64,000 nucleotides of DNA from Gordonia jacobaea (GCF_001186365.1 NZ_LDTZ01000016.1:248001-312000), one strand, 5' to 3'; positions 32,201 to 45,507 are shown, counted from the first letter of the stretch. Numbers and translations: made by a program. The notes: generated by a model from the letters alone, not told the origin.

Positions 32201-35200
32201 GACGCCGATCGGGTGGTGTTGAAGACGCCGGTGACGTTTGATGTGTCGGTTCCGGAGTTGTTCGCGCCGTTGATGTCTGGTGCGCAGGTGGTGGTGGCGC
32301 GGCCGGGTGGTCACGGCGATCCGTTGTATCTGGCGGAGTTGATCGGGGCGACGCGGGCGACGTCTGTGCATTTCGTGCCGTCGATGTTGTCGGTGTTCCT
32401 CGATGTGGTTCCGGCACAGAGCTTTACACAACTCCGGTCGTTGCGATGGCTGCTGACGTCCGGTGAGGCGCTGCCCACCGCGGTGGCACTCGAAGCACAC
32501 GCACAGTTGCCGGACACCAGGATTCACAATCTGTACGGTCCCACCGAAGCTGCGGTCGACGTCACGGACGTCGACGTGACGGGAAGCGACCACGTCACCA
32601 TCGGCAAGCCCATCAGCAACACCACCACGTATGTGTTGGATGCGCGGTTGGGTGTGGTGCCTCCTGGTGTGCCTGGTGAGTTGTATTTGGGTGGTGTGCA
32701 GGTGGCGCGTGGGTATGCGTCGCGTGCGGGGTTGAGTGCTGAGCGGTTTGTGGCGGATCCGTTTGGTGGTGGGGGTTCGCGGTTGTATCGGACGGGTGAT
32801 TTGGTGCGGTGGGGTGTTGGTGGGGAGATCGAGTATTTGGGGCGTACGGATTTTCAGGTGAAGTTGCGTGGGCAGCGGGTGGAGTTGGGTGAGGTGGAGG
32901 CGGTGGTGGCTGCGGCGCCGGGTGTGGTGCATGCGGTGTGTGCGGTGGTTGATGGTGGTGGTGGGCAGCAGTTGGTGGGGTATGTGTCGCCGGGGTCGGT
33001 GGATGTGGATGTGGTGGGTGAGTACGTGGCTGGGGTGTTGCCGGGTTATATGTGTCCGTCGGTGTGGGTGGTCACTGATGAGTTGGTGTTGAACAGTTCG
33101 GGGAAGTTGGATCGTCGGGCGTTGCCGCCGGTGGTGGTGGCGGAGGTGGGGTTTGTGGCGCCGGTGTCGTCGTCGCAGGTGTTGGTGGCGCAGGTGTTTG
33201 AGCGGGTGTTGGGTGTGTCGCGGGTGGGGTTGGGGGAGTCGTTTTTCTTGTTGGGTGGTAATTCGTTGTCGGCGATGCGGGTGGCTGCTGGGGTGGCGGA
33301 TGTGTTCGGGGTGTCGGTGTCGGTGCGTGATGTGTTTGATGCGCCTACCGTCGAAGAACTCGCCGAGGCGATCGAAGGCCGTGACCAGGTGCTGCCCCGC
33401 GTGACAGCGGTGGCGCGACCGGCGCGGGTACCACTGTCCGCTGCGCAGTCGCGGATGTGGTTCATCAACCGATTCGACCCGACGTCGGCGTCCTACAACA
33501 TTCCACTTGTGTTGCGCCTCAGGGGAACTCTCGACCTCGAGGCTCTGGCCGCAGCAGTCGGCGACGTCGTGGAACGTCACGAGGTACTGCGCACGATCTA
33601 CCCGGATGACGGTGACGGCCCAGTGCAGCACATCGTCGACGCCGCACAGGCGCGCGACGAGGTTGATTGGGGCATCGCATTCCATCGCGATGGGCTGATT
33701 GCTTCTGCCACAACGGGATTCGACGTGACGCGTGAACTCCCGATCCGGGGTCGGGTACTGCGGGTCGCCGACGACGAGCACGAACTGGCCCTCACCGTCC
33801 ATCACATCGCGTTCGACGGGGGATCGGTTCCGGTACTCGTCGGCGATCTTCTCGCCGCCTACCTTCACCGCACCAGCCCGGCAGTGCCCGCGCAGGCTCC
33901 GCTGTCCGTGCAGTACGCCGACTATGCGCTCTGGCAGCAGGCGGCGCTCGGCAGCGTGCACGATCCGTCGAGCCCGATCGGTAGCCAAATGGACTACTGG
34001 CGAACGCAACTCGCGGCACTCCCGATCGTCACCGACCTGCCGAGGGATCGGCCGCGGCCCTCGGTGCGCGACAGCGACGCAGGTGTGGTCAGGCTGACCG
34101 TCGACGACGCGTTGGCGACTCGCATCGAGGCCTTCGCCCGAGACCACGAGACCACCGGCTTCATGGTCCTGCACGCGGCGCTGGCGATCATGGTGTCGCG
34201 CGAGGCCGCCACCGGCGACGTCGTCATCGGGACCCCGATCACGGGCCGCACGGACTCTGCCCTCGCCGATCTTGTCGGCATGTTCGTCAATACGTTGGTG
34301 CTGCGCACCGAGGTTGATCCGGGGCGGACCGTCGAGGACTTCCTCGCGTCGGTGCGCACCACCGATCTCGATGCCTTCGCGCATGCCGACGTGAACTTCG
34401 AAGATCTCATCGACGAGTTGTCGCCCGCGCGTTCCACCGCATTCGAGCCGCTCGTGCAGATCGCCTTCACCCATGTGTCGGGCGACGTCGATCCGCGGGC
34501 CGAGATGGAGGCGGCTGGACTGGTCGCCGAACCGCTGGACATCGCTGCGCCGACGGCCAAGTTCGACCTCACGGTCGGCGTGGCAGACCGACGCGCCGAC
34601 TCTCCCATGACGGCCGAATTCATCTATGCCAGCGCACTGTTCGACGAACCGACGGTACGCGGTTTCGCCGATCGCTGGTTGACGGTGCTGGAAGCGATGG
34701 TGGCAAACCCCCGGGTCGCCGTCGGCGACATCGACCTCGCGGTCGACGACGACACGGTGGTGTCACTCGGGGTGCGGAGTCGGAACTCGTTGGGCACCAA
34801 TGGTGTTGCAGCCGATGGCGGTGTCTCGATGCCGCGAGTACTCGTCGACATCCTCGACGACCGCGTCATCGATCCGGACCGTCCGGCACTGGTCTGTGGT
34901 GACCACCAGTTGACCTACGACGAATTCGAGAAGGCGGTCAATCGGGTGGCCCGCAGGCTGATCGCCGCGGGTGTCGGACCCGGCGACGTGATCGCCGTCG
35001 GTATGAACCGCTCGATCAACTCGGTTGTCGCCGTATTCGGTGTGTTCCGAACCGGGGCCGCGTACGTGCCCATCGCGCCGTCGTATCCCGAGGACCGCAT
35101 CGCCTTCATGTTGGCCGATTGCGGCGCAACCCTTGGGATCAGCGATCGCGACACCATCCCCGGCCTCGGGGAGTCGCCGTGCACATGGATGGACATCGAC

Positions 35201-38200
35201 ACCCTGATCGCACCCGGGGTCGAAGACAGCCCCGTCACGAACGACGAGCGCCGTGCGCCGAAGAGACTCGACGACCTCGCATATCTCATCTACACCTCCG
35301 GATCGACCGGTCGCCCCAAGGCTGTCGGCGTCGCTGAGCGCGGCATCGCCAATCTCGTCGACGCACTCGCGGAGATCTCCGGGACCTCGGCAACCGCATC
35401 CGACGTCCGGGTGCTGCATGTCGCATCGCCCAGCTTCGACGCGTCGGTACTCGAAATGCTCTGGGGCATAGGCCTCGGCCACACCCTGGTGATCGCCGGC
35501 GCCGACGAGTACGCCTCGGACGCGCTCGGCCGGGTCCTCGAGCGCGGCGGTGTCACCGACGCGATCATCACGCCTACGGTGCTCGCCACCGTCGACCCGC
35601 GTTTCGGTGCGAGCCTGCGAAATCTCGCATCGGCGGGAGAAGCGTGCCCACCCGAACTCATGGACAGGTGGGCGTCGGCTCATCCCGATCTCAGGACGCT
35701 CAACCTCTACGGGCCGTCGGAGACGACGGTGTGGGCAACCGCGGCCGTGATCGAGCGCGGGCAGCCGGTGACCATCGGACGCCCGATTCGCGGGTTCGCC
35801 GCGTATGTTCTCGATTCGCGACTGCACCAAGTGCCGCAGGGCGTGACGGGGGCGCTGTATCTCAGCGCCGACGACTCTCTCGCGCGTGGCTACCTCGGAC
35901 GTCCCGGACTGACCGCGAAGGCGTTCGTCGCGAATCCGTTCAGCTCGACACCGGGCGCGCGCCTGTACGCGACGGGCGATCTCGTCAGGGTCACTGCCAC
36001 AGGCGAATTGGAGTATGCCGGCCGCATCGACACACAGGTCAAGTTGCGCGGGCTGAGGATCGAACTCGGCGAGATCGAGACGGCACTCACCTCGCATCCC
36101 GACGTCGACGCTGCGGTGGTGATCGGCGTCGGCGGTGCCGTCGCGAGCGCGCTGGCAGGGTACGTGGTGGCATCACCCGACGTCGATGTCGCAGCCATCC
36201 GCGACCACATCGCCACGCGGCTTCCCTCGCACATGGTTCCCGCGAGTCTGACCGTGCTCGATGCTCTACCGCACACGCCCGGAGGCAAGGTCGACACCGC
36301 CGCGCTGCCCGAGCCCGCCGAAGGGGCACAGCAGCACAGCAGCGTCGCACCGGCGACCGACGCGGAGGAGCGTGTCGCCGCCGTCTACGCCGAGGTGCTC
36401 GGTAGCGAGACCATCGGCGTCACGGAGAGCTACTTCGACCTCGGCGGCAACTCGTTGTCGGCCACTCGCGTTGCTGCGCGCATCTCCGAACTCTTCGACG
36501 CCGACATCACCGTGCGCGACGTCTTCGAGCAGCCAACCGTGCGCGGTCTCGCCGCGCTTGCGGCGCAGCGTGAGCCGGGCCTCGCCCCGGTCGTGCCGGT
36601 CGTGCCCCGACCGGCTCGCATTCCGCTGTCGTTCGCGCAGGCCAGGATGTGGGTCATCAACCAGTTCGATCCCACGTTGAGCACCTACAACGTCCCGGTG
36701 CTGCTTCGGCTCAGCGGCGACGTCGACGTGGCTGCGCTGCGGGCAGCCGTCGTCGACGTCGTCGAGCGTCACGAGGTGCTGCGGACGGTGTTCCCCGCGG
36801 TGGACGGCGTTCCGGTGCAGATCATCGGCGGCGTCGACACCGTGTCGGACCGCCTCGATTGGGGCGTCGTCGACTCCGCCGCACAGCTCGAGGCCGCGGT
36901 GACCGACGGCTTCGACGTCAGTGTCGAGGAGCCGCTGCGGTGCTGCGTCTGGCGGTCCGCGCAGGACGAGTATGTGTTCGCGCTGGTGGCCCACCACATC
37001 GCTGCCGACGGCGAGTCGATGGGCCCGTTGGTCAGCGACATGATGGCGGCGTATGCGGCGCGCGCGACAGGCTCGGCACCGCACTTCGCGCCGCTGCCGG
37101 TGCAGTTCGCCGATGTGGCCATCTGGCAGCACGAGGTGCTCGGGCGGCCGGACGACCCGGCGTCGGTGGTCGCGCGTCAACTGTCCTACTGGGAGGACGC
37201 GCTGGCAGGCGTACCGGATGTGGTGGAACTGCCGACCGACCGTCCGCGACCCCTCGTCGCCTCCGAGCGGGGTGCGCAGGTCGGGTTTGCGATACCGGCC
37301 GCCATCGCAGGCCGGGTGTCGGCGGTGGCACGCGAGCACGGTGTGACACCGTTCATGGTCGTGCACGCGACACTCGCTGCGCTCCTGTCCCGACTGGCCG
37401 CCACGACCGATGTCACGGTGGGAACCCCGATTGCCGGTCGCGGACAACGTGATCTCGACGCATTGGTCGGCATGTTCGTCAACACCCTCGTACTCCGCAG
37501 CGACGTGGACCCCGGCGCATCGTTCGCCGATCTACTCGAGTCTGTGCGGACCACCGACCTCGACGCGTTCGCCCACGCCGATGTTCCGTTCGAAGCGGTG
37601 ATCGATCGTCTCGACCCCGTGCGTTCGGAAGCGTTCGCGCCCCTCACCCAGGTGCTGCTCACGTTCCATCAGTCGGTGCTGCCGGAGTTCGCGGCGGAAC
37701 TGAACGCCACACATGTTGCCGGAGTGCAGATCTCGCCCATCGCGCCGCAGCACACCCCGGCCAAGGTCGACCTCACCTTCGGTATCGCCGACGCTCCCGA
37801 CGGTCAGCCGTGGACGGCGCAGATCGTCTATGCCACAGACCTTTTCGATGGCTCGACGGTTGACACGATCGCCGACCGGTTCGTCCGGATGCTCGACGGC
37901 TGCACCGCCGATCCGAGCCTGCCGATCGGCGACGTCGTGCTTCTGTCGGATGACGAGAAGGCGACGCTCGCCGCACTTCCGGCGCCGATAACGAACATGC
38001 CGCGCGCGGACCTGAGCCTCGTCGACCTGTTCGCCGAATCTGTACGCGCACACCACGACCGGCCAGCAGTCAGCGCGGCCGGACAGTCGCTCGACTACGG
38101 CGAACTCGACCGCCGGTCGACGGCAGTGGCCGCGGCACTGGTCGAGCGCGGTGTCGTCGCGGGAGATCTCGTCGGTGTCGCAACGGCACGCACCGTCGAC

Positions 38201-41200
38201 CTCGCCGTCGCCATTCTGGGTGTCCTCAAAGCGGGTGCGGGCTATCTCCCGTTGGATACGACGAACCCGGTGCGACGCCTGACCTACATCGTCGCCGACG
38301 CCGCCATCGACCTGATCATCACCGACGCCGCGACCGTCGATCACGAGCTGTTCGGGCAGTTGCCCGACGCGGTCGCGGCCGTCGACGTCGACGACCTGGT
38401 GGGCGAGGGGACAGGTCTGCCCACGCCGACGCCGGTCATCAAACCTGATTCCGGCGCGTACGTCATCTACACCTCCGGATCCACCGGCAAGCCCAAGGGC
38501 GTGCAGATCACTCACCGCGACGTGCTCACCCTGATCGACACCACCGCGACCGACTTCGAGTTCGTCCCGACCGACGTCTGGACCATGTTCCACTCCTATG
38601 CGTTCGACTTCTCGGTGTGGGAACTGTGGGGCCCGTTCGCGTCGGGTGCGCGTCTGGTCATCGTCGACCGCGACGTCGCACGCGACCCGGACGCATTCGT
38701 CGAACTCCTCGGCCGCGAAGGGGTGACGGTGCTGAGCCAGACGCCGTCCGCCTTCTACCAACTCATCGACGCTCGACGGCGCGTCGGACCTGATCTCGCC
38801 CTGCGCTACATCGTGTTCGGCGGCGAGGCGCTCGCATTCGATCAGGTCGACCGCTGGTTCACTGAAAACCCCTCGGACACAGCCCAACTGGTCAACATGT
38901 ACGGCATCACCGAGACCACGGTGCATGTCAGCATCCGGCCCATGGACCGAGCATCGGTCCTCGACGGCGACAGCTCGCTGATCGGTAGGCCGTTGAGCTC
39001 GTTGGGCATTCACATCCTCGACTCGCGACTGCATCCGGTCCCGCCGGGCGTCGTCGGCGAAATCTATGTCACGGGTGGCCAATTGGCGCGGGGTTACCGG
39101 GGACGGTCGGAGCTCACCGCCACGCGGTTCGTCGCCGACCCCTTCGATCCGGGCGGCGAACGCATGTACCGCACCGGCGACCTCGCCCGCCGCATCGGCG
39201 ACGACATCGAGTATCTCGGGCGCGGTGATGCGCAGGTGCAGCTGCGTGGCTTCCGCATCGAGTACGGCGAGGTCGAGGCCGCATTGGCCGCTGCCCCCGG
39301 CATCAACGCGGCCGCGGCAACGGTCGTCGACATCCCCGGACGTGGCGAGCAACTCGTCGGCTATGTGGTCGCAGACCGGATCGACTCGATAGACGTGGAC
39401 GAGGTCCGCGACTCGGTTGCGCGCGCGGTGCCGACGTACATGATTCCCGGAATCATCATGCCGATCGATCGTCTGCCGCTGACCGCGAACGGCAAACTGG
39501 ATCGACAAGCACTGCCGCAGCCCACGATCGACGGCGTCGGCGGCGACGACGTCGTGCCGGCGACGCCCGCCGAGGAGACTCTGGCCGGCCTCGTGTCCGG
39601 TGTGCTCGGGGTCGAAAAGGTCGGCATGACCGACTCCTTCTTCGCGCTCGGCGGTGACTCGATCCTCGCCATCACGCTCTCGTCGGCCGCACGTGCAGCA
39701 GGCCTTCCGATCTCCCCGCGCGACATCTTCGAGCACAAGTCGGTGCGCGCTCTTGCCGTGGCAGCAGCAGCCGATGCACAACGACTCCCGATGCTCGCCG
39801 AGTTGCCGGACGGGCCGACGGGTGCCGTTCCGGTCTCGCCGATTGCTGCGTGGATGATCGAATTGTCCGACGAGCCAGACGATTTCGCCGACTTCTCGCA
39901 GTCGATGACACTCATCGCGCCCGAAGGTCTCGACACCGAGTCATTGCGGCGACTGCTCACGACGGTGGTCTCGGCACACCCGATGCTGTCGTCGACACTG
40001 CGGTGCGTCGACGGTGAATGGGTGGCCACAGCAGGATCCGACGCCACACCGAGCGTCGTCGGCGAGCGGGTCGATGCAGCCGGCGGCAGCCCGGAATTCG
40101 CTGCCGCGGTGCGGGCGGCACATGCTCGCGCACTGCGTGAGCTGTCACCGGCCGACGGGGTCCTGGTGTCCGCCGCACACGTCGTGGGAGCCGACGGTGC
40201 GCGGGTGGTGCTCGCGATCAATCACCTCGGCGTGGACGCGGTCTCGTGGCCGATCCTCATCGAGGATCTGATCACGGCGTGGGCGGCGTCGGAAAGCGGT
40301 GGCGATGCGACGTTGCGTCCCGAGGTCACCTCGGCACGGGCGTGGCACTCCGCGCTGGCCGAACGCACACCCGATCACGTGGGCGAGGTCGACTACTGGC
40401 TGGCGCGCGTCGACCGCGAGCCCACCGATCTCGGCGTCACCGTCGACCGCGACCGAGATCGATTCGCCACGCTCTCCACGGTGACCGTCGCCGTCGGCGC
40501 CGCGGACACGGAGGCGCTACTCACCAGCGTCCCCGAACAGTTCGGTGGGCATGTCAACGACGCTCTGCTCGGTGCGTTGGCGCGCGCGATCAGGTCGTGG
40601 CAGCGTGCTCGCGGAATCGTCGACGATGCTCCGGTATCGATCCTGGTCGAAGGTCACGGACGCTACGAGGACGTGCTCGCCCACGGCTCGTCGCCGAGCA
40701 TCGCTGACCTCTCCCGCACCGTCGGATGGTTCACGTCGATCGCCCCGATCGTGGTCGACCCGGGCGATGACGTCGTGCACGCCGTGAAGGCTGCCAAGGA
40801 GGAACGCCTCGGTCAGCCCGAGCACGGTCTGGGATTCGGCCTGCTGCGCAACAACCTCTCGCGCAACGGTGACGCACGGTTGGCGCAGACCGCGTTGCCC
40901 GGTATCGCGTTCAACTACCTCGGAGCCGGCGTCCGCGGCAGCGACGACGCGGCGGTGTTGCCGTTCACCGCCGATCCCGCGGCACCCGCGCTGCCCGCGT
41001 CGGTGTCGGGTCGCATGGTTGCGATGAACACGCTCTCCGTCAACGTCGGCACCGCGACGACCGACAGCGGCCGCGAATTGTCGGCCGACCTGCTGTTCCC
41101 GAGTGGCGCATTCTCTCGGTCGGACATCGAAGACCTCGGTGATCGATGGGCGGCCGAACTCGCCGCGGTCACCGTCGCGGCGCGACAGCCGGGCGGACCG

Positions 41201-44200
41201 GGACTATCGCCCTCGGACGTGCCCGGTACCGGCGTCACCCAGGACGACCTCGACGAGCTCGCGCATCGTTTCGGCTCGGCCGACGTCTGGCCGATGACGC
41301 CACTCCAAAGGGGCCTGCACGTCCAATCAGAGCTCGCGGGCGACGACGCGGTCGATGTCTACGTGGTGCAGGGAATCCTCCACCTCGGCGGGGACATCGA
41401 CGTCGAGCGGCTTCGTCGTGCGACAGAAGCACTCTTCGATCATCACAGGGCGCTGCGCTCGGCGTTCGTGCGTTGCAGGAGCGGCGCCGTGGTCACGGTG
41501 ATCCCGGAGTCGGTCTCCGTGCCGTGGGAGGTCGTCGAGGTACCGGCGTCGTCGGCCGGTGATGACATGTCGGCTGATGACAAGTCGGCGGTGGAGCGCT
41601 ACGCCGACGTGGAGCGACGTCGTGGATTCGATCTCGAGTCCGCCCCGCTGATGCGCTTCACGCTCTTCCGCCACGGCGACGACGCGCACCTGATCGTCAC
41701 CAATCACCACATTCTGATCGACGGATGGTCGGGTCCGCTCGTCCTCGCCGACCTGCTCGCGCTCTACGCGACCGGGTCGACCTACACCGGGACACAACCC
41801 GGTGGTGGCGACTTCGGCGATCATGCGCGCCGCATCGCGCTCGCCGATCCCGACGCCGCTCGGGCAGCGTGGCGAGGCGTGCTCGCACCGGTCGACGGTC
41901 CGACCCTCGTGGCTCCCGGCGTGTCCGGTGCTCGCGAGATGCTTCCGCGCGATCACTCCGCGCTGCTCGACGAGCAGATCGTCGACGGAATCGAGCGGCT
42001 CGCCAGGGCGCAGGGCGCAACCGTGGCCACGGTGCTGCAACTGGCCTGGGCTGTGTTGTTGTCTCGACTGACCGGGAACCGGGTCGTCACATTCGGTGAG
42101 ACCACCTCGGGCCGCCCCGCAGATCTCGAAGGCGTGGCGTCGATGGTCGGCTTGTTCATCAACACCGTGCCCGCCGTCGTCGACGTCGACCCGGACGCAC
42201 CCGTCGCGGACGTGCTCGCGCGTCTGCAGCAGGCGAAGGTGACCGTGCTCGACCACCAGCACATCGGACTGACCGAGCTGATGGCGCTGGCCGACGTGCC
42301 GCTGCTGTTCGACACCCTCACCGTGCACGAGTCCTACCCGGTGGACGGCGACTCGCTCGCGACCGCCGACCCCGCACAGACCGGGGGACTGCAGATCCTC
42401 GACTTCGATGGCACCGACGCGACCCACTACCCGCTCAACATGGCGACGGCTCCGTTGCCGGGCGGGCAGATCTCGCTCACGCTCAAGTATCTGCCTGCGG
42501 CATTCGACGATCACCAGGTAGAGGTGTTCAGCACCGCGCTGGTCGAGATCCTGCGCCAGATGGCCGCTGACCCGACACGCCTCACCGCCGACATCACCCT
42601 CGTCACCGAACAACAGAGGGCACAGTTCACGCCGGTCGACGGTGGTGAAGGGGAACGACCGCGGCTGCTCGCCGACCTCTTCGCCGAAGCCGCGGCGGCA
42701 TACGGACCGCGCACAGCGGTCAGCGACGCTGCCGGTTCGACGCTGACCTACGCCGAACTTGACGCCGAGTCCACTCGCCTCGCGCGGTGGCTGATCGCAC
42801 GTGGGATCGGGACCGAGTCGCTCGTCGGTCTGGCGATCGGACGCTCCACGGAATTGCTCACCGCGATCTGGGCGGTCGCCAAGACCGGCGCGGGGTATGT
42901 GCCGATCGATCCCGACTATCCGGCGGAACGAGTCGCGACGATGGTCGAGGATTCCGGCGCCGTACTGGGCCTGACCCGCTCGCGCTCGCTGCCGACGCGG
43001 CCGGGACTCGACTGGGTCGACCTCGACGACCCTGCCGTCTCGCGCGCAATCTCGTCACAGGACACCACCTCGCTCGCCGCGAACGAGCTACTGAAGCCGG
43101 TGCGACCGGACAACACGGCCTACGTGATCTACACCTCAGGATCGACCGGAAGACCGAAGGGTGTGAGCGTCACGCACTCCGGTCTGGCCAACTACGCCGC
43201 AGCGGAATCGTCCCGCTTCCCGCAGGTCGAGAAGCCGGTTGTGCTCGGCTTCGCGTCGCCGAGCTTCGACGCCTCGGTGCTGGAGTACCTCCTCGCCGCA
43301 GCGTTCGGCGGCGAGATCGCATACCGCCCCGCGGACGCGGTCGGTGGCGAGGCACTGGAGCAATTCATGCGAGAACGTGCCGTGACTCATACGTTCCTCA
43401 CCCCGACCGTGTTGTCGACCATGGATCCGGCTGCACTGCCGGATCTGGCGGGGGTCGCCGTGGGCGGCGAAGCCGTGCCGCCGTCGATCGTCGACGGTTG
43501 GTCGAGCCACCTCAGCCTGCACAACATCTATGGTCCGACCGAGACGACGATCAGTGTGACGTTCGCGCGGCCGACGAGGCCGGGTGCCAGAGTGCTTCTC
43601 GGCGGTCCCATCAACGGCACAGGGTTCGAAGTCCTCGACGCCCGCCTGCATCCCGTACCCGAGGGAGTCTCCGGAGAGCTCTACATCACCGGACTACCCC
43701 TCTCTCGCGGATATCTCGATCGGCCGGGACTGACGTCGGAGCGGTTTGTCGCGCACCCGAACGGCACCGCGGGCGAACGCATGTACCGCACAGGCGACGT
43801 CGTCCGTTGGCAGCGCGACGAGACCGGTGAACTCTCACTCGAGTACGCGGGCCGAAGCGACGCTCAGGTCAAGCTTCGCGGTCTACGAATAGAACTGGGT
43901 GAGATCGAGGCGGCCCTGGCGGCTCATCCGACGGTCGAATCGGCCGTCGTCGTCGGAGTCGGGGGAGCGGTGGCGACAGCGCTCGCCGGGTACGTCGTGC
44001 TCGACGATTCCCCGGGCCCCGATGATTCCCTCAGTGATCCCGAGGAATCCGTGTCGACGACGCTGCGGCACTTTCTCTCGCAACGGTTGCCCGCCCATAT
44101 GGTGCCGTCGAGCATCACCGTGCTCGATGCCTTTCCGCTCACGGCCGTCGGCAAACTCGACAAGCGCGCGCTTCCCGAACCGCAGCGCCCGAGCGGGGTT

Positions 44201-45298
44201 CGTGTGGACCCGGTCGGGCCGATCGAGGAATCGGTGGCCGAGGTGTTCGGCGAGATCCTCGGCGTCGAGAACGTCGGCGCGACCGACAGCTTCTTCGACC
44301 TCGGCGGCGATTCGTTGTCGGCGACCCGTGCTCTCGGTCTCTTGCGGCGCGTGCACGGCGACCATCTCGAACTCGGCTGGTTGTTCAACGATCCGACGCC
44401 GCGCGGGATCGCGGCCCGAATCGAAGGCGCCACCGCGCCGGCAGGAGAGGTTCTCATCGAGCTCGCGCGCGGCTCACAGCCTCCGCTGTTCTGTGTGCAC
44501 CCGGCGGGCGGACTCGCGTGGTTCTATGGCGGGTTCGTGCCCTACCTGGCCGATCGGCCGGTGTACGGCCTGCAGGATCCGCACGCCGTGTCCGGAGAAC
44601 CGTTTGCCTCGTCTGTCGAAGAGCTGGCGCAGAGGTACCTCGCCGAGATCCGACGTGTGCAGCCGGAAGGGCCGTACAACCTGCTCGGATGGTCGCTCGG
44701 CGGATACGTCGCCTACGCGATGGCCACGGCGCTGCGGGAAGCAGGCGAGGAGGTCGACTTCCTCGGCGTGATGGACTCGGCGCCGGTGTCCGTCGACCAG
44801 GTGAACGGGTCTGAATCGGCCGAGCGGGTGCGTCCCGGCGGCGAGTTCGTCGGCGATTTGCTGGGGGGCTGGCGCGACCTATTCGATCTCGGGGAAGATA
44901 TTGAGGCGAGCTCTGCCGATGAGGTCGCAGCGATCGTGCGGGACAAGATCGCATCGCTGGGACTGCTGCGTGATGAGCAGGTGCAGTGGGTGATGGACAG
45001 TTTCGCGGGTGGTGAGCAGTTGGTGGAGCAATTCCGCCCCGACCGGTTCGACGGCTCGCTGCTGGTGTTCACGGCGACACGCGACAAGGAAGACCCATCC
45101 GCTGTCGCGCGGTCGTGGGAACCACACGTCGACGGAGACGTTGTCAACGTAGACGTCGACGCCGACCACCTCGGCATGGCGAATGCGGACGCACTCGCAG
45201 TCATCGGGCCGGTCCTGGCTCTGCGACTGGCGGGCAACGCGCACGAGCAACACACAACGAACATCGAAGACGATGGTGAGGAAAGGAAGCGACAATGA
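20294..45298 (+). CDS. Giant nonribosomal peptide synthetase, modules 3 (A-PCP) to 9, with terminal thioesterase
   Basis: An 8334-residue protein. An A-like stub (1-100) precedes A3. Approximate landmarks and pocket codes by my alignment: A3 309 (DVFSVAMVHK); PCP3 667; C4 850; A4 1389 (DALFAGAVAK); PCP4 1722; E4 1913; C5 2399 (NHHILFDG, D-donor type); A5 2924 (DVPHFSLVEK); PCP5 3263; C6 3446; A6 3981 (DVPHLSLVDK); PCP6 4320; C7 4503; A7 5048 (DALIAALVWK); PCP7 5383; C8 5566; A8 6105 (DFWSVGMVHK, threonine-like); PCP8 6452; E8 6643; C9 7136 (D-donor type); A9 7658 (DALFAGIISK); PCP9 8003; TE with GWSLGG, Ser about 8134, and DHLGM His about 8292. The E domains sit after modules 4 and 8 and each is followed by the matching condensation type. 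The start is GTG with GGAAGG upstream. MbtH overlaps the stop. Modules 5 and 6 hold near-identical cassettes. Confidence 0.95.
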   Translation: MTGIDANALETCSGWGRRPGIRDLIGVTARTEPHALALSTPATLTFGELEARVAPMATVFAGRGIDPDAAVAATIAPLVTTPGADPAASAALTQQHLAQIRAAAVDTLGVDDWQSLPGLFRLAVRRFAGRLAVTDTSGAELTYRELDELSDAVAVGLVASGVEQGSVVGLATARSVDVMVAILGILKVGATYLPLDTSHPADRLQMVVDDAAPVVVISGEGGHATLDLLGVALTTTAELSDRARHASGELPAALDPRLAAYAIFTSGSTGRPKGVVVEHRSVVALLAAAQQHYGFTEYDVWTMFHSYAFDVSVFEMWGPLLFGGRLLVVDYLTTRSPAEFAALLAAHSVTVVSQTPSAFYQLAAAVRPRGETSVASDELSSSVRYMVFAGEALDFAQVTRWYADRMAGAGRPGPVLVNMYGITETTVHSTFRALDPEFVATAKGSDVGDGLPGLEIHVLDEHLRPVPDGTPGEIYVSGTQVTRGYLGRPELTGVRFVADPFAGDGRRMYRSGDVAIRHGDTLEYLGRSDAQIKLRGFRIELGEVEAALLSTPGVDAVAVAVTTRENGIEQLVGYAVLGEGAEVSPTAIRSNAAALLPDYMVPDVVMLLDGLPLTVNGKLDRRALPEPEIVVDSEYVAPGTETEKMLAEIVANVLDLERVSVADSLFDLGGNSLAAARIVGRASDALGVDLSVRDVFDAPTVRGLAELSAQRAAGLPAVVALPRPRRIPLSFAQSRMWFINQFDTSLPTYNIPALLRLEGDLDVRALRAALSDVIERHEVLRTTFPAVDDEPVQVIGGVDEIDERLEWRDVDSWSELQTVAMTGFDVTTGWPVRAALWAQAPGQWVFALVMHHIASDGESLRPLVTDLITAYVARTAGAAPEFAPLEIQFADYAIWQHDVLGSADDTDSIIGRQLGYWSRQLRGLPDVLDLPADRPRPTVASMRGARASFDVPATVAESVVELARASGVTPFMVVHGALSALLARLSGTDDIAISTPIAGRGQPVLDPLVGMFVNTLVLRVGVDPTLTFTQLLDRVRGVDLEGFAHADLPFESVVEALDPPRSESFAPLSQVMLTFDQNAMPEFAARGIAAARLPALAVEPVDVDEIPAKVDLTFGLRDTGNGWSGELVYATDIFDADTAESIAHRFVRLLTELTEQPALPVGRSRLLDDQEYDEMSSIFGSEAATPRLLADVLADVATRYADCAAVTDGSGAVATYAELDARSDACARWLISQGVGTESLVALAIRRSVDLLTALWAVTKVGAGYVPIDPDYPADRITYMLSDSGVSLGLTTSELREQLPSSVTWSFVSDVVTVRRGPAEPASAPLRSDELVRPRHLDALAYVIYTSGSTGRPKGVAVTYRGIHNYAADLSRYGAEAGSVVMGYSSPSFDASILEWLIASTGGATLAYRPEGAIGGELLEEFMREAGVTHAFMTPTVAATINPAAVPGLQLLASGGEALPQRLVDRWADEVAFFNAYGPTETSVAVANSRRRVGDPVRIGGPIGGVGLVVLDDALQPVPVNVPGELYVRGVALARGYLDRAGLTAARYVADPFGGGGDRLYRTGDVVRWRRTEDGELELEYSGRSDDQVKLRGLRIELGEVEAVLSSYPDVSEAVVIGVGGAVATALAGYVVAVAGLDLSAVRAHLEQQLPAHMVPATITVLDELPLTPVGKLDKRALPAPELPDGDDYVEPASTAERQLAAVVAGMLGIDRVSVTDSFFALGGDSIMSIRLASAARDAGLALSPRDIFEHKTIRAMARAGSDDRASVPLLPEPDGGGSGEVPLSPVAAWLLETAGEPARLRDFSQSVVMIAPPDLSPAMLAAVLDAVVAVHPMLALQLRHTDDGWSQVAGSPDSRAEVRAVHADISTRSTEFEALIRAEHAAALGKLDPVAGRVIAAVLVSGNDGARVILAIHHLSIDAVSWPVVVEDVITAWGAMDSDAQKALRSEVTSARAWHNALATTVRADDELDYWMARVGLRTPGFDVPTPLGQAAPAPVTVELDPELTEAVLADLPTAFGATTADVLIAALARAVRSWQNDRGLAADGPVAMVSEGHGRYEDVLLDAEEPRRADLSRTVGWFTTIAPFAVDPGADGIHAVKAAKEERLTRPGNGIGFGLLRADQRSPLWGCELPAIGVNYLGAVGQGVTEADTAVPFAVDTRAPALASTVSGMMPATNVLTVNIAVRPGEHERVLSADFLYAQDVLTQHDVAALAAAWLRELEGIVTEVAVLGDPGPSPSDLPGTGITQADIDDVAKAYPGAAIWPLTPLQHGFFLQSALADAGGDDAVDVYVGQAVLRLAAPVDDTRLRRAVEGLFSHHSALRTSYLQTGGGAVVSVVQPSVDVPWRTIDLGEVDDTRRQAAVDEVVAAERVTPFDLAAPPLLRVVAVRDSGGVTVVITNHHILFDGWSGPLVLADLLSLYATGATYTGAQRTGMSDFGDFARRIAGADHAAGLAAWGDVLAAVDGPTLVAPGAMATAHSLPRNHMMVVDSQLVAGLESVARAQGSTLATVLQFAWAVLLSRVTGERVVTFGETVSGRPADLDDAASMVGLFINTLPAVVDVDPSMPIADVVAALQKSKVAVLDHQHLGLPELIALAGVDGALFDTLTVHESYPVDTESISTTDTSTTGLSITEVVVSDSTHFPLNMVTSPLSGGGLSINLKYLPSAFDDEQIRVFAEALGVILRTVVERPQSLVADISLVDAAERATIERWSVGPQVEVPAVETVADAVAAQVVRSPGAPALWCGGRVVSYAEFGARVAVLARELIGVGVGPEVAVGVSLERSVEFVVAVHAVVAAGGQYVPLDTQAPLERVEYMVGTAGVGVVVVAAGVVPAAVVGLGDRVRVVEVDASGSVDVSVAAVSDGERLSSLSGDAALYTLFTSGSTGRPKGVTVSHRAVLNRLWWGLGEYPWAAGDRVVLKTPVTFDVSVPELFAPLMSGAQVVVARPDGHGDPLYLAELIGATRATSVHFVPSMLSVFLDVVPEQRIRELDSLRWLFCSGEALPPATVAAAHRLLPDVSIHNLFGPTEAAVEVGYADVTTRDRLIPIGIPVANTSMYVLDARLGVVPPGVPGELYLGGVQVARGYASRAGLSAERFVADPFGGGGSRLYRTGDLVRWGVGGEIEYLGRTDFQVKLRGQRVELGEVEAVVAAAPGVVHAVCAVVDGGGGQQLVGYVSPGSVDVDVVSEYVSGVLPGYMCPSVWVVTDELVLNSSGKLDRRALPPVVVAEVGFVAPVSSSQVLVAQVFERVLGVSRVGLGESFFLLGGNSLSAMRVAAGVADVFGVSVSVRDVFDAPTVEELADLVTTRDRGLAPIEAVSPRPSAIPLSFAQSRMWFINQFEPGTATYNIPALLRLRGKLDLVALRRAVEDVVARHEVLRTTFPAVDGTPVQVIHPAHRVAAELDWAVVSDEQALADAVSTGFDVTESLPLRVRVAPVGPDEHIVALVAHHIAADGESMRPLVADLVTAYVARSADTTPEFVPLAVQFADYSIWQHQVLGDPADPESVVGRQLAHWVAELAGLPDVIDLPTDRPRPRVATHRGARMQVAIPAEIADRIAATAAERGVTSFMVVHAALSVLLARLSGSTDIAVATPVAGRGHAVLDPLVGMFVNTLILRSEVDLAESFVDLLDRIRVTDLDAFTHADVPFETIVDALDPVRSEAFAPLAQVMLSMEVGAVADPTVRVDELEVEPVDVPSVPAQLDLALTVTTAPSGVDWQCSIVYATDLFDDGTISTFADRYLALLAGLTAAPADAVGDTTLISPAETAAVLSAATGPITEPIVETVADAVAAQVVRSPGAPALWCEGRVVSYAEFGARVAVLARELIGVGVGPEVAVGVSLERSVEFVVAIHAVVAAGGQYVPLDTQAPVERVEYMVGTAGVGVVVVAAGAVPAAVVELGDRVRVVEVDASGSVDVSVAAVSDGERLSSLSGDAALYTLFTSGSTGRPKGVTVSHRAAANRLRWCIDRFSLTDADRVVLKTPVTFDVSVPELFAPLMSGAQVVVARPGGHGDPLYLAELIGATRATSVHFVPSMLSVFLDVVPAQSFTQLRSLRWLLTSGEALPTAVALEAHAQLPDTRIHNLYGPTEAAVDVTDVDVTGSDHVTIGKPISNTTTYVLDARLGVVPPGVPGELYLGGVQVARGYASRAGLSAERFVADPFGGGGSRLYRTGDLVRWGVGGEIEYLGRTDFQVKLRGQRVELGEVEAVVAAAPGVVHAVCAVVDGGGGQQLVGYVSPGSVDVDVVGEYVAGVLPGYMCPSVWVVTDELVLNSSGKLDRRALPPVVVAEVGFVAPVSSSQVLVAQVFERVLGVSRVGLGESFFLLGGNSLSAMRVAAGVADVFGVSVSVRDVFDAPTVEELAEAIEGRDQVLPRVTAVARPARVPLSAAQSRMWFINRFDPTSASYNIPLVLRLRGTLDLEALAAAVGDVVERHEVLRTIYPDDGDGPVQHIVDAAQARDEVDWGIAFHRDGLIASATTGFDVTRELPIRGRVLRVADDEHELALTVHHIAFDGGSVPVLVGDLLAAYLHRTSPAVPAQAPLSVQYADYALWQQAALGSVHDPSSPIGSQMDYWRTQLAALPIVTDLPRDRPRPSVRDSDAGVVRLTVDDALATRIEAFARDHETTGFMVLHAALAIMVSREAATGDVVIGTPITGRTDSALADLVGMFVNTLVLRTEVDPGRTVEDFLASVRTTDLDAFAHADVNFEDLIDELSPARSTAFEPLVQIAFTHVSGDVDPRAEMEAAGLVAEPLDIAAPTAKFDLTVGVADRRADSPMTAEFIYASALFDEPTVRGFADRWLTVLEAMVANPRVAVGDIDLAVDDDTVVSLGVRSRNSLGTNGVAADGGVSMPRVLVDILDDRVIDPDRPALVCGDHQLTYDEFEKAVNRVARRLIAAGVGPGDVIAVGMNRSINSVVAVFGVFRTGAAYVPIAPSYPEDRIAFMLADCGATLGISDRDTIPGLGESPCTWMDIDTLIAPGVEDSPVTNDERRAPKRLDDLAYLIYTSGSTGRPKAVGVAERGIANLVDALAEISGTSATASDVRVLHVASPSFDASVLEMLWGIGLGHTLVIAGADEYASDALGRVLERGGVTDAIITPTVLATVDPRFGASLRNLASAGEACPPELMDRWASAHPDLRTLNLYGPSETTVWATAAVIERGQPVTIGRPIRGFAAYVLDSRLHQVPQGVTGALYLSADDSLARGYLGRPGLTAKAFVANPFSSTPGARLYATGDLVRVTATGELEYAGRIDTQVKLRGLRIELGEIETALTSHPDVDAAVVIGVGGAVASALAGYVVASPDVDVAAIRDHIATRLPSHMVPASLTVLDALPHTPGGKVDTAALPEPAEGAQQHSSVAPATDAEERVAAVYAEVLGSETIGVTESYFDLGGNSLSATRVAARISELFDADITVRDVFEQPTVRGLAALAAQREPGLAPVVPVVPRPARIPLSFAQARMWVINQFDPTLSTYNVPVLLRLSGDVDVAALRAAVVDVVERHEVLRTVFPAVDGVPVQIIGGVDTVSDRLDWGVVDSAAQLEAAVTDGFDVSVEEPLRCCVWRSAQDEYVFALVAHHIAADGESMGPLVSDMMAAYAARATGSAPHFAPLPVQFADVAIWQHEVLGRPDDPASVVARQLSYWEDALAGVPDVVELPTDRPRPLVASERGAQVGFAIPAAIAGRVSAVAREHGVTPFMVVHATLAALLSRLAATTDVTVGTPIAGRGQRDLDALVGMFVNTLVLRSDVDPGASFADLLESVRTTDLDAFAHADVPFEAVIDRLDPVRSEAFAPLTQVLLTFHQSVLPEFAAELNATHVAGVQISPIAPQHTPAKVDLTFGIADAPDGQPWTAQIVYATDLFDGSTVDTIADRFVRMLDGCTADPSLPIGDVVLLSDDEKATLAALPAPITNMPRADLSLVDLFAESVRAHHDRPAVSAAGQSLDYGELDRRSTAVAAALVERGVVAGDLVGVATARTVDLAVAILGVLKAGAGYLPLDTTNPVRRLTYIVADAAIDLIITDAATVDHELFGQLPDAVAAVDVDDLVGEGTGLPTPTPVIKPDSGAYVIYTSGSTGKPKGVQITHRDVLTLIDTTATDFEFVPTDVWTMFHSYAFDFSVWELWGPFASGARLVIVDRDVARDPDAFVELLGREGVTVLSQTPSAFYQLIDARRRVGPDLALRYIVFGGEALAFDQVDRWFTENPSDTAQLVNMYGITETTVHVSIRPMDRASVLDGDSSLIGRPLSSLGIHILDSRLHPVPPGVVGEIYVTGGQLARGYRGRSELTATRFVADPFDPGGERMYRTGDLARRIGDDIEYLGRGDAQVQLRGFRIEYGEVEAALAAAPGINAAAATVVDIPGRGEQLVGYVVADRIDSIDVDEVRDSVARAVPTYMIPGIIMPIDRLPLTANGKLDRQALPQPTIDGVGGDDVVPATPAEETLAGLVSGVLGVEKVGMTDSFFALGGDSILAITLSSAARAAGLPISPRDIFEHKSVRALAVAAAADAQRLPMLAELPDGPTGAVPVSPIAAWMIELSDEPDDFADFSQSMTLIAPEGLDTESLRRLLTTVVSAHPMLSSTLRCVDGEWVATAGSDATPSVVGERVDAAGGSPEFAAAVRAAHARALRELSPADGVLVSAAHVVGADGARVVLAINHLGVDAVSWPILIEDLITAWAASESGGDATLRPEVTSARAWHSALAERTPDHVGEVDYWLARVDREPTDLGVTVDRDRDRFATLSTVTVAVGAADTEALLTSVPEQFGGHVNDALLGALARAIRSWQRARGIVDDAPVSILVEGHGRYEDVLAHGSSPSIADLSRTVGWFTSIAPIVVDPGDDVVHAVKAAKEERLGQPEHGLGFGLLRNNLSRNGDARLAQTALPGIAFNYLGAGVRGSDDAAVLPFTADPAAPALPASVSGRMVAMNTLSVNVGTATTDSGRELSADLLFPSGAFSRSDIEDLGDRWAAELAAVTVAARQPGGPGLSPSDVPGTGVTQDDLDELAHRFGSADVWPMTPLQRGLHVQSELAGDDAVDVYVVQGILHLGGDIDVERLRRATEALFDHHRALRSAFVRCRSGAVVTVIPESVSVPWEVVEVPASSAGDDMSADDKSAVERYADVERRRGFDLESAPLMRFTLFRHGDDAHLIVTNHHILIDGWSGPLVLADLLALYATGSTYTGTQPGGGDFGDHARRIALADPDAARAAWRGVLAPVDGPTLVAPGVSGAREMLPRDHSALLDEQIVDGIERLARAQGATVATVLQLAWAVLLSRLTGNRVVTFGETTSGRPADLEGVASMVGLFINTVPAVVDVDPDAPVADVLARLQQAKVTVLDHQHIGLTELMALADVPLLFDTLTVHESYPVDGDSLATADPAQTGGLQILDFDGTDATHYPLNMATAPLPGGQISLTLKYLPAAFDDHQVEVFSTALVEILRQMAADPTRLTADITLVTEQQRAQFTPVDGGEGERPRLLADLFAEAAAAYGPRTAVSDAAGSTLTYAELDAESTRLARWLIARGIGTESLVGLAIGRSTELLTAIWAVAKTGAGYVPIDPDYPAERVATMVEDSGAVLGLTRSRSLPTRPGLDWVDLDDPAVSRAISSQDTTSLAANELLKPVRPDNTAYVIYTSGSTGRPKGVSVTHSGLANYAAAESSRFPQVEKPVVLGFASPSFDASVLEYLLAAAFGGEIAYRPADAVGGEALEQFMRERAVTHTFLTPTVLSTMDPAALPDLAGVAVGGEAVPPSIVDGWSSHLSLHNIYGPTETTISVTFARPTRPGARVLLGGPINGTGFEVLDARLHPVPEGVSGELYITGLPLSRGYLDRPGLTSERFVAHPNGTAGERMYRTGDVVRWQRDETGELSLEYAGRSDAQVKLRGLRIELGEIEAALAAHPTVESAVVVGVGGAVATALAGYVVLDDSPGPDDSLSDPEESVSTTLRHFLSQRLPAHMVPSSITVLDAFPLTAVGKLDKRALPEPQRPSGVRVDPVGPIEESVAEVFGEILGVENVGATDSFFDLGGDSLSATRALGLLRRVHGDHLELGWLFNDPTPRGIAARIEGATAPAGEVLIELARGSQPPLFCVHPAGGLAWFYGGFVPYLADRPVYGLQDPHAVSGEPFASSVEELAQRYLAEIRRVQPEGPYNLLGWSLGGYVAYAMATALREAGEEVDFLGVMDSAPVSVDQVNGSESAERVRPGGEFVGDLLGGWRDLFDLGEDIEASSADEVAAIVRDKIASLGLLRDEQVQWVMDSFAGGEQLVEQFRPDRFDGSLLVFTATRDKEDPSAVARSWEPHVDGDVVNVDVDADHLGMANADALAVIGPVLALRLAGNAHEQHTTNIEDDGEERKRQ
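28457..30195 (+). repeat. A5-PCP5 cassette, copy 1 of a near-identical intragenic repeat
   Basis: This stretch matches 31631-33366 at an offset of 3174 bases, then 3171 after one codon is lost in copy 2. The matching blocks are 28457-28977, 29033-29232 and 29458-30195. I count about 11 mismatches in the first 521 bases and 8 or 9 in the last 738. Third codon positions are mostly G or T (runs such as ggtgtgggtgtgggg), unlike the C/G-ending codons on both sides. The unmatched patches 28978-29032 and 29233-29457 have host-like codons. Confidence 0.93.
31631..33366 (+). repeat. A6-PCP6 cassette, copy 2 of a near-identical intragenic repeat
   Basis: This is the partner of 28457-30195. It encodes most of A6 and all of PCP6. 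The blocks are 31631-32151, 32207-32406 and 32629-33366. The two copies are separated by the C6 domain (30196-31630), which has ordinary codon use. Because the offset is a multiple of three, recombination between copies would delete or add exactly one A-PCP-C unit in frame. Confidence 0.93.
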
Positions 45299-45507
45299 CG
45301 AATCCCTTTGACGACGAGAACGGACGATTCTTCGTCCTGGTCAACCACGAGAACCAGCACTCCCTGTGGCCGACATTCGCCGACATCCCCGACGGATGGA
45401 CCAAGGTGTTCGGAGAGGACAGCCGGGCCGCGTGCCTCGAGTACGTCGAGCAGAACTGGACCGACCTGCGCCCGAAGAGCCTCATCGAAGCGATGGAGGC
45501 CGATTAG
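45295..45507 (+). CDS. MbtH-like NRPS chaperone
   Basis: A 70-residue MbtH-family protein. The conserved core is [10 protein letters not shown], then PDGW, and the C-terminal [14 protein letters not shown]. MbtH proteins bind the N-terminal part of A domains and raise their solubility and activity. Its ATG overlaps the TGA of the giant NRPS (ATGA), and the purine run gaggaaaggaag lies just upstream, so it is coupled to that gene. It is close in sequence to the second MbtH at 56418-56663, and cross-talk between the two assembly lines is possible. Confidence 0.96.
   Translation: MTNPFDDENGRFFVLVNHENQHSLWPTFADIPDGWTKVFGEDSRAACLEYVEQNWTDLRPKSLIEAMEAD

Noticed and set aside
30341-34474. Two long minus-strand reading frames rich in His and Arg (30341-32149 and 32192-34474)
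   Set aside because: They mirror the G/T-rich NRPS cassettes on the other strand. The His/Thr/Arg composition is what the complement of gtg/ggt codons gives, and there is no ribosome-binding site or recognisable domain.
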